Of a DNA stretch of 11,022 bases, positions 1 through 5,900 are shown in pieces. A model generated the notes under the pieces. That model saw only the letters and a program-made list of their open reading frames with translations, made no database searches and was not told where the DNA came from. The stretch is from an uncultured Ruminococcus sp. (GTDB taxonomy: Bacteria; Bacillota; Clostridia; Oscillospirales; CAG-272), in assembly GCA_902778985.1 (NCBI GenBank), contig CACYZS010000029.1, forward strand, positions 1 to 11,022, in the 5' to 3' direction. The position numbers and the translations under genes are program-made. Position 1 is the first letter of the stretch. Each line of letters begins with the position of its first letter.

Positions 1-545
1 TGCGCTACACCGAGAGCGATCCGGTCTTCGACTACGCCGGGGCGATCAAAGATCTTGCCGCGGCGGTGAGAGAAGCCGCGGCCAAAGCCGGGCTTCCCCT
101 TCCGACCGTTCTGCTCGAGCCGGGACGGAGTATCGTCGCCGACGCGGGCATGACGCTCTACACGGTCGGGACGGTGAAGGAGATCCCCGGATTCCGTACC
201 TACGTGTCGGTCGACGGCGGGATGCCGGATAACCCCCGCTACGCCCTCTACCGTTCGGTCTATACCGTTGTGAACGCCAGCCACGCGGATCAGGCGCCCG
301 ACCGCGCCGTGACCGTCGCGGGGCGCTGCTGTGAGAGCGGGGACCTGATCGCCGAGGGCGCGCGCGTCAAAACGCCCGTGCGCGGGGATCTGCTCGCCGT
401 GCTGGTCACCGGGGCGTACAACTACTCGATGGCGTCGAACTACAACCGTATTCCCCGCCCGCCGGTCGTCTTTCTCTCGAAGGGAAAGGACGAGTTGGCG
501 GTACGGAGAGAGAGTTACGAAGATCTGATTCGGAACGATCTGTAA
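1..545 (+). CDS. lysA: Diaminopimelate decarboxylase, C-terminal part (5' end outside window)
   Basis: This PLP enzyme decarboxylates meso-diaminopimelate to L-lysine, the last step of lysine synthesis in the cytoplasm. The open frame enters from the left edge (first full codon at base 3) and gives about 180 residues, whereas the family is usually about 420, so the N-terminal barrel with the PLP lysine is outside the window. Visible family marks, in fragment numbering, are EPGRSIV near residue 39, the catalytic-cysteine motif CCESGD near residue 110, and GAYNYSMASNYN near residue 137, which carries the conserved tyrosine region. These distinguish it from ornithine and arginine decarboxylases of the same fold and place it firmly as LysA. 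It ends with TAA at 543-545 and converges on the minus-strand isomerase gene. No disruption is seen in the visible part. Confidence 0.95.
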   Translation, partial: RYTESDPVFDYAGAIKDLAAAVREAAAKAGLPLPTVLLEPGRSIVADAGMTLYTVGTVKEIPGFRTYVSVDGGMPDNPRYALYRSVYTVVNASHADQAPDRAVTVAGRCCESGDLIAEGARVKTPVRGDLLAVLVTGAYNYSMASNYNRIPRPPVVFLSKGKDELAVRRESYEDLIRNDL

Positions 546-552
546 GGGTACG

Positions 553-576
553 CCCGCTTTCTTGTAAGAAAGCGGG
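553..576 (+). terminator. Hairpin just after lysA, weak terminator candidate
   Basis: A perfect 9-bp stem (CCCGCTTTC at 553-561 with GAAAGCGGG at 568-576, loop TTGTAA) begins 7 bases after the lysA stop codon. The position suits a transcript end, but no run of T follows on the plus strand, so it may act as an RNA 3'-end protector rather than an intrinsic terminator. Confidence 0.4.
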
Positions 577-583
577 GCAAAGA

Positions 584-604
584 ACTTCATTATGGGAATG
601 AAGT
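584..604 (+). other. Second small hairpin downstream of lysA
   Basis: An 8-bp inverted repeat (ACTTCATT at 584-591 and AATGAAGT at 597-604, loop ATGGG) follows the first hairpin by 7 bases. It is AT-rich and lacks a T tract. Its role is unknown; it may simply be part of the lysA 3' untranslated region. Confidence 0.3.
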
Positions 605-683
605 CAGCGCAACTCGTGCCTCGTGTGCGCGGTTTCAAAAACACGACTGCCACACTTCTCTTTGCCTTTGGAAAAATGAAACG

Positions 684-709
684 CAGCCCGCGCCGGACGG
701 CGCGGGCTG
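684..709 (-). terminator. GC-rich hairpin, intrinsic terminator for the leftward transcript
   Basis: There is a perfect 11-bp stem (CAGCCCGCGCC at 684-694, GGCGCGGGCTG at 699-709) with a 4-base loop. Read on the minus strand, the stem is followed by CGTTTCATTTTTCC, an imperfect but clear T-rich tail, about 30 bases after the stop codon of the isomerase gene. On the plus strand the following bases are much less T-rich, so the leftward direction is favoured, though some bidirectional action is possible. Confidence 0.65.
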
Positions 710-725
710 TTCATAACTCAAAACT

Positions 726-757
726 GATGCTCTGCGCGTCATAACGCGCAGAGCATC
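726..757 (-). other. Perfect 13-bp hairpin enclosing the stop codon of the isomerase gene
   Basis: The arms GATGCTCTGCGCG (726-738) and CGCGCAGAGCATC (745-757) flank a 6-base loop, TTATGA on the minus strand, that contains the TGA stop codon (739-741). The upstream arm is made of the last coding codons. On the minus strand the stem is followed by AGTTTTGAG, a short T run, so it may work in tandem with the stronger hairpin at 684-709, as a first terminator or as a 3'-end stabiliser. Confidence 0.55.
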
Positions 758-1566
758 TTCCGCGCAGCGGAAAGGCTTGCTTTCATCTTTTCGGGTTTCC
801 AGGAGCCGTCGAGCGACGAGAAGCAGGAACACTCGAGGGTGACCGCGCCGGAGTAGTTGATCTCGGAAAGAAGCGAGAGGAACGGCGCGAAGTCGATCTT
901 TCCTTCCCCGAGGTGCAGGACGCGGAGGTCGGAAAAGTCGCCGATCGTGCCGCCGTAGTCGTTCAAGTGAACGTGCGCGATCCGGTTCGCGATATCGCGC
1001 CGGGCGGGCGAGCAGATCTCCCCCATCTGGTCGTGGAACGCCGCCATCTTGGTATCAAAGGTGAAGCGCGCGGCGGGGTATCGCTCGGCGATCACGGTCA
1101 AATGGGTCAGCGGATCACGGTCGGCGCAGATCACGTTCTCGACCGTCAAGGTCAGGTCGTATTCAGACGCGATCGTATAGAGGTCGGACAGCGCGTCGAT
1201 ATGCCGCCCGATGCTTTTGTCGGACGGCAGTCCGTTCCAGAGGTGAAGGACCAACAGGCGCGAGCCGAGCGTCGCGGCGGCGCGGCAATTCTCGCGGAAC
1301 AGAGTGAGCGCGCGGCGGTACTCGTCGGGGTCGCCCGAAGCAAAGCCCTCGCCGATCATCTTGTCGCAGTGGAAGGTCGGGAAAGAAACGCCCGACGCAC
1401 GGAAGCGGTCGAGCATCGCGTCGAGTTCGGGGTACCACGCGCGGTAGAACATGAACTCGAAGCCGTCGCAGTCGTATTCCCGGCAGACCGAAAAGAAACC
1501 GTCGGGGGAAAAGCCGTTTCCCCGTCCGATGAACGCGCCGGACGAAACGTAGAGCGGGCGTGACAT
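739..1566 (-). CDS. Sugar phosphate isomerase/epimerase-like TIM-barrel protein
   Basis: The 275-residue product belongs by motif to the xylose isomerase-like TIM-barrel (AP endonuclease 2) superfamily, whose members are metal-dependent sugar isomerases, epimerases or inosose dehydratases. Visible strand-end motifs are DGFEFMFY (residues 34-41), FHCDK (65-69), LVLHLWNG (105-112), TVEN (141-144), FTFDTKMAAFH (168-178), HVHLND (198-203), LHLGEGKIDF (217-226) and VTLEC (242-246). Likely metal ligands by family pattern are E143, D171, H200 and E245. The length is normal for a single-domain member, and no signal peptide is present. The ATG start is supported by AAAGGAGA 6 bases upstream. The gene follows the phosphoesterase gene by 13 bases and is probably translated from the same message. 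The substrate cannot be told from sequence: inositol-, ribulose- and tagatose-type relatives all share this pattern. Confidence 0.85.
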   Translation of the reverse strand: MSRPLYVSSGAFIGRGNGFSPDGFFSVCREYDCDGFEFMFYRAWYPELDAMLDRFRASGVSFPTFHCDKMIGEGFASGDPDEYRRALTLFRENCRAAATLGSRLLVLHLWNGLPSDKSIGRHIDALSDLYTIASEYDLTLTVENVICADRDPLTHLTVIAERYPAARFTFDTKMAAFHDQMGEICSPARRDIANRIAHVHLNDYGGTIGDFSDLRVLHLGEGKIDFAPFLSLLSEINYSGAVTLECSCFSSLDGSWKPEKMKASLSAARKMLCAL

Positions 1567-1572
1567 CGTATG

Positions 1573-1580
1573 TCTCCTTT
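1573..1580 (-). promoter_or_regulatory. Ribosome binding site touching the upstream stop codon
   Basis: On the minus strand AAAGGAGA lies 6 bases before the ATG of the isomerase gene, and its first base is the last base of the phosphoesterase TGA stop codon (1580-1582). This arrangement supports both the chosen start and translational coupling of the two genes. Confidence 0.8.
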
Positions 1581-2074
1581 CAGTCGTGAAGTTCTCCGTG
1601 CGAGAAGAGCAGTCCCGTCGGCGTCAGCGTCAGCAGACCGAAACTCGGCTCCCCCCGTTCGGGATAGGAGAGCGCCCCGGGATTGAAGAGCCACAGTCCG
1701 TATTCGGGCAAATACTCCTCGTGCCGCTCGTGCGTGTGCCCGAACAGCGCGATATCGGCGCCCTGCCGCTTTGCCGAGGCGATCAGGTGACCGAGCCCGC
1801 CCTTCACGCCGTAGCGGTGCCCGTGGCACAACAGGATCCGGTGTCCCTCAAGATCGAGGATCTCCTCGTCGCGAAGCCCGCCCGAGAAGGGACCGTCGCA
1901 GTTGCCGTGCACGGCGACGGCGGCGACGTTCGGAGGCAACGTCGAAAAGACGTCGCACGCCCCGCGCGAGCCGTCCCCGAGATAGAGGATCAGTTCGGCG
2001 TCGGGATGCAGGGCGATCGCCCCCTCGATTCGTCTGTTCGCCCCGTGGGCGTCGGATAGGATCAGGATCTTCAT
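1580..2074 (-). CDS. YfcE/MJ0936-family metallophosphoesterase
   Basis: This 164-residue cytoplasmic protein is a compact calcineurin-like phosphoesterase of the YfcE/MJ0936 family, enzymes that cleave phosphodiester or phosphomonoester bonds with two metal ions. The five metal-binding motifs appear in order: D8 and H10 in SDAHG, D34 in YLGDG, N58 in HGNCD, H84 in LLCHGHRYG, and H113 and H115 in FGHTH. The length matches the family (about 160-185 residues). The frame is open far upstream, but the ATG at 2072-2074 is chosen because the D8 motif follows directly, as is usual, and GGAGAG lies a few bases before it. It is the first gene of a two-gene leftward unit and diverges from the small-gene trio across 74 bases. 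The natural substrate is unknown; family members are mostly known from in vitro activity on model phosphodiesters. Confidence 0.9.
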   Translation of the reverse strand: MKILILSDAHGANRRIEGAIALHPDAELILYLGDGSRGACDVFSTLPPNVAAVAVHGNCDGPFSGGLRDEEILDLEGHRILLCHGHRYGVKGGLGHLIASAKRQGADIALFGHTHERHEEYLPEYGLWLFNPGALSYPERGEPSFGLLTLTPTGLLFSHGELHD

Positions 2075-2089
2075 TTTCTCTCCAAAAAT

Positions 2090-2101
2090 CGGAACGTTCC
2101 G
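2090..2101. promoter_or_regulatory. Perfect 12-base palindrome in the divergent spacer, candidate operator
   Basis: CGGAACGTTCCG is its own reverse complement. It lies 15 bases before the phosphoesterase start and 47 bases before the first small gene, in the only divergent spacer of the window. It lacks the 4-base spacing of a Gram-positive LexA box. Possible weak -10-like sequences lie nearby (TAGAAT at 2116-2121 on the plus strand), but no convincing -35 element was found, so the promoters themselves are not called. Confidence 0.3.
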
Positions 2102-2148
2102 CCCCACACCCCGCATAGAATGAAGAAAAAACGAATGGGGGCAGAACC

Positions 2149-2382
2149 ATGAAACCGGATCGGGAATTGATCGAAAAACTGAGAGATGCCGACGACGCGG
2201 CGCTCTGGGCGACCGTGCGCGGGATCGCGCTGGAAAAGGGCTTTCGCCTGCCCGAGGCGACGCCGCCGCAGAAGACCATGGAACGGCTGCGCGGCACGCT
2301 CTCGGGGAACGGGACCCTCTCGCTCGGCGAGGCGGCGCGGGTGATCGCGCAGTACCGAAAGGAGCAATCCGACCGTGGCTGA
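2149..2382 (+). CDS. Small protein of unknown function, first gene of a three-gene unit
   Basis: The 77-residue product is not assigned to a named family. It looks soluble and mainly helical, with many charged residues. The N-terminal part (ELIEKLRDADDAALWATVRG, residues 6-25) reads as an amphipathic helix pair, followed by a proline-containing linker (PEATPPQK) and a second helical part with LSLGEAARVIAQYRK near the C-terminus. I recall short clostridial proteins of similar plan in front of proline-run and leucine-tail proteins, but this is memory, not a search. The ATG at 2149 is preceded by GGGGGC, a modest ribosome binding site. Its TGA overlaps the next gene by 8 bases, which suggests translational coupling and supports it being real. 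Antisense frames here are long only because the sequence is GC-rich. Confidence 0.75.
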   Translation: MKPDRELIEKLRDADDAALWATVRGIALEKGFRLPEATPPQKTMERLRGTLSGNGTLSLGEAARVIAQYRKEQSDRG

Positions 2383-2686
2383 CGCCGGTGATCTTTCGGC
2401 GCTGGTCTGCAATCTCTCGCCGCTTGTCGAAGCGGTCAAAAGCAACCCGGGATTGCTCTCGGGCGCGCTCTCGCTCTTCGGGGGTGAGCCGGGGGAAAAA
2501 CGGGAGCCGCCGCCCCCGCCGCCGGGCGGAAAGGAGAGCGACCGCCGCCGACTGCTCCGCGCCTTGACGCCCTACCTTTCGCCCGAACGGCAAAAGGTAC
2601 TGGGAGCGCTGCTGCCGCTGCTCGAAGCGTGGGAAAGCATCTCGCCCTTGCTCGGCAGTCTCCGGCTGCCCGCGGGAAAGGAGTGA
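2375..2686 (+). CDS. Small protein with central proline run, unknown function
   Basis: The 103-residue product starts with GTG at 2375; a clear AAAGGAG lies 10 bases upstream inside the preceding gene. Three parts can be seen: a hydrophobic, helical N-terminal part (residues 4-35, ending in LSGALSLFGG), a flexible linker with six prolines in a row (45-50) flanked by glycine and charge, and a C-terminal part beginning with basic DRRR (56-59) and continuing as helix LLRALTPYLSPERQKVLGAL (60-79) and a short hydrophobic helix. No signal peptide, catalytic motif or convincing membrane span is present. The pattern of a hydrophobic patch, a proline linker and a basic helix suggests a protein that links partners, perhaps at a surface or membrane, but that is inference. 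It overlaps its upstream neighbour by 8 bases and is 3 bases from the next gene. Confidence 0.75.
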   Translation: MADAGDLSALVCNLSPLVEAVKSNPGLLSGALSLFGGEPGEKREPPPPPPGGKESDRRRLLRALTPYLSPERQKVLGALLPLLEAWESISPLLGSLRLPAGKE

Positions 2687-2689
2687 ACC

Positions 2690-2899
2690 GTGTACGTAAA
2701 ACCCGAACCCATGATCCCCGCGGACTATTCCGGCACCGCGCTCCGGCACGAGTCGGGATCCTGCCCCCCGCCGCCCCCGAAGGACGACGCGGGGGATCTG
2801 TTGCTCCTGGCGCTGCTTTTGCTCGTGACGGGGGAAAGCGGACAGAGCGACCGGATCCTCGCCTTGATTTTGGCGGGGTTATTGTTAATCGGTAAGTGA
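2690..2899 (+). CDS. Small protein with two short leucine-rich hydrophobic stretches
   Basis: The 69-residue product starts at GTG 2690, three bases after the previous stop, with GGGAAAGGAG ending 6 bases upstream. The N-terminal third is polar; it is followed by a run of five prolines (residues 26-30), acidic KDDAGD (31-36), hydrophobic stretch 37-47, a polar turn (48-55) and a second hydrophobic stretch 56-67, ending GK. Each hydrophobic stretch has only 11-12 residues, too short for a normal single membrane span, so a shallow or re-entrant hairpin or a self-assembling leucine-rich helix pair is more likely. The proline run echoes that of the preceding protein. Function is unknown. The gene converges on polC with only 10 bases between the stop codons and no visible terminator. 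Confidence 0.75.
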   Translation: MYVKPEPMIPADYSGTALRHESGSCPPPPPKDDAGDLLLLALLLLVTGESGQSDRILALILAGLLLIGK

Positions 2900-2909
2900 G
2901 TGCGCCGTT

Positions 2910-5900
2910 TCAGGCGAGGTCGAAGCCGCCGGCGGCGCCGAAGAAACTCAACTGGTTGGTTTCGGTCAGGTTGTCAAGCACGCCCGCTTTCCGCAGAATG
3001 TCGACCACCGCGCGGGTCAGCCCGGCGCGCTGGCGCAGGTCGTCGATCGAGTAGATCGTGCCCGATTCGCGCGCCTCGACGATCTTCTGCGCCGCGGTCT
3101 CGCCCAGCCCCGACAGCGAGTTGAAGGGCATCCGGATCATACCGCTTTCGGGCAGGAACAGGGTGGCGTCGGACTTCATCAGATCGGGGGGCAGGAAGCG
3201 GATCCCGCGCGCAAGGCACTCGCCCACGAGTTGCAGGGTGGTGATCATTTCCGCCTCTTTCTGGGTGGCGTCGGTCCCCTTCTGCTGGAGTTCGGCGATG
3301 GTGCCGAAGACGGCGCTCTGACCGTTCATGACGATCTCGGCATCGAAACCGCCGGGCGCGACCGAAAGGAACGCGGCGTAGAACTCCATCGGATAGTGGA
3401 TCTTGTACCACCCGAGACGGATCGCCGACATAACGTAAGCGGCGGCGTGCGCCTTCGGGAACATATACTTGATCTTCTTGCACGACGCGATATACCAGTC
3501 GGGCACGCCGTGCTCGCGCATCAAAGTCTCGCGCTCGGGCGTCAGTCCCTTCCCTTTCCGCACCGCCTCCATGATCTGGAACGCGTCGGCGTTGGGCAGA
3601 CCGTAGCGGATCAGGTCGAGCATGATACCGTCGCGTGTCCCGATGACCTTCGAGATGTCGCAGATCCCGTTCTTGATCAGGTCCTGCGCGTTGTTCAGCC
3701 AGACGTCGGTGCCGTGCGTCAGCCCCGAGATCTGGAGCAGATCGGCGAAGTTCTTGGGCTGCGCGTCCAAGAGAACGCCCTGGATAAAGTGGGGCCCCAT
3801 TTCGGGCAGACCGTAGGTGCCGAGGCGGCACCCCCCGTTCTGTTCGGGGGTAATCCCCAGGGGTTCCGTGCTTTCAAAGAGTTGATAGACCGCCGGATCG
3901 TTCATTTTGACGTCGAGGACGCTGGTGTTCGTGTAGCGCTCGAGCATCTTGTATTTGGTCGGGATATCGTGTCCGAGTTCGTCCAGTTTCAGGATCGTGT
4001 CGTGCAGATACTTGAACTGGAAGTGCGTCGCCTTGATCTCGGAGTTCGGGTCGTCCGCCGGGTGCTGGATCGGGGTGAAGTCCGAGACGTCGTACTCCTT
4101 CGGAACGACGATGATGCCGCCCGGGTGCTGTCCGGTGGTGCGCTTGATCCCGCAGCAGAGGGTGACCAGACGGTCGACCTCGGCGCGCGGAAGGGTGATC
4201 CCCTTCTCTTCGAGGTACTTCATCACGTAGCCGTACGCCGTCTTGGACGCGAGCGTGCCGATGGTCCCGGCGCGGTAAACGTTGCCCTCTCCGAAGAGTT
4301 GTTCGGTGAACTTATGCACCTTGCCCTGCACGTCGCCCGAGAAGTTCAGGTCGATATCGGGCGATTTGTCGCCGTAGAAGCCGAGGAAGGTCTCGAACGG
4401 GATGTCGTGACCGTCGGCGATCAGGGGCGTGCCGCACTTGGGACAAACCTTGTCGGGCAGATCAAACCCCGAGCCGTACGAGCCGTCGGTGATGAACTCG
4501 GTGTAGCGGCACTTCGGGCAGCGGTAGTGCGGGACAAGCGGATTGACCTCGGAAATACCCGCCATGCTCGCGACCAGCGACGAGCCGACCGAGCCGCGCG
4601 AGCCCACGAGGTACCCGAGGCTCTCGCTGTACGCGACCAGTTTCTTCGCGATCATGTAAAGGACGGCGAACCCGTGTTCGATGATCGAGTCCAGTTCCTT
4701 TTTGAGCCGTGCCGAGACGATCTCGGGTACCGGATCGCCGTACCAGTCCTTCGCCCTCTCCCAGCAGAGGCGTTGAAGTTCCTCTTCCGAACCGGGGATC
4801 GACGGCGGATAGGTGCCCTTCGGGATCGGGCGGATGTCCTCGATCTGGTCGGCGATCAGGTTCGGGTTGGTGATGACGACCTCGCGGGCAAGATCGTCGC
4901 CGAGATACGCGAACTCCGCAAGCATCTCGTCGGTCGTCCGAAGGTACAGTTTGGTGTCGCGGTCGGCGTCCTGGAACTTCATACCCTTGAGAAGGATCTT
5001 GCGGACGATCTCGTCCTCGGGGTTCAAGAAGTGCGCGTCACAGGTGGCAACGCAGGGTTTGCCGGTCTTTTTCGCCAGCGCGACGATCTTTCTGTTCAGT
5101 TCTTCGAGCCCCGCGTCGTCCTTGACCTTGCCCTGCGCGACGAGGAAGCGGTTGTTCGAGATCGGCTGGATCTCGAAATAGTCGTAGAACGAGGCGATCT
5201 CGTCGAGCGGTTCGCCCTCCAGCCCGTCGAACACGGCGCGGAAGACCTCGCCGGATTCGCACGCCGAACCGATGATCAACCCCTCGCGGTGGTGCTCGAT
5301 CAGGCTCTTCGGCATCCGGGGAACTTTCCGGAAATAGTCGAGATAACTGTGCGTGATCAGTTGATACAGGTTCTTTAACCCCGTCTTGTTCTTCGCGAAC
5401 ATGACCATATGGTAACTCGGCAGGCGCAGGGGGTCGGCGCGCTCGCTCATCGCGGCGTTCATCTGTTCAAAGTTGCGGATCCCCTCCTCGCGAAGGCGAT
5501 CGCACATCACGAAGAAGATGCGCGCCAACATCTCCGCGTCGTCGTCGGCGCGGTGATGGTTGAAGTCGCCGAGTTTGTAGTGTTCGGCGATGATGTCGAG
5601 TTTGTGCTTTTTCAGTTCGGGGTTGACGTAGCGCGAGAGCGCGACGGTGTCAAGATAGGTGTTCGGGAACGGGATCCCCTCTCTCTGCGACACCACCCGG
5701 AGAAAGCCGGTATCGAAGTTGGCGTTGTGGGCGATCAGCACGCGATCGCCGGCGAAATCGAGGAACGCGCGCAACGCCTCGGCGGGGGTCGGAGCGCCCT
5801 TCACCATCTCGTCGGTGATCCCGGTAAGTTCCGAGATCTCGGGCGGGATCGGGACGCCGGAATCGACGAAGGTGTCGAAGCGGTCGAGCACTTCCCCGTC

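Noticed and set aside
913..1563. Plus-strand frame of 216 codons opposite the isomerase gene
   Set aside because: It is antisense to a gene with clear TIM-barrel isomerase motifs, and its product has no recognisable feature.
2090..2101. LexA/SOS box at the divergent palindrome
   Set aside because: The Gram-positive box needs GAAC and GTTC separated by four bases; here they are directly joined.
2075..2148. Sporulation sigma-factor promoter (CATA- or CATTCTA-like -10 elements on either strand)
   Set aside because: A -10-like match exists on each strand, but no matching -35 element is found at the proper distance, so the match is not better than chance.
2075..2749. Upstream extension of the phosphoesterase frame to 389 codons
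   Set aside because: The added N-terminal part is Arg/Ala/Pro-rich shadow sequence opposite the small-gene trio; the family motif SDAHG begins at residue 7 of the shorter form, which has its own ribosome binding site.
3780..3860. Possible compensated frameshift in polC after TPEQ, where the usual RQML is replaced
   Set aside because: The frame is continuous and the spacing of GTYGLPE, F-I and the later QISGLTHGTDVW matches the family, so ordinary sequence divergence explains it.
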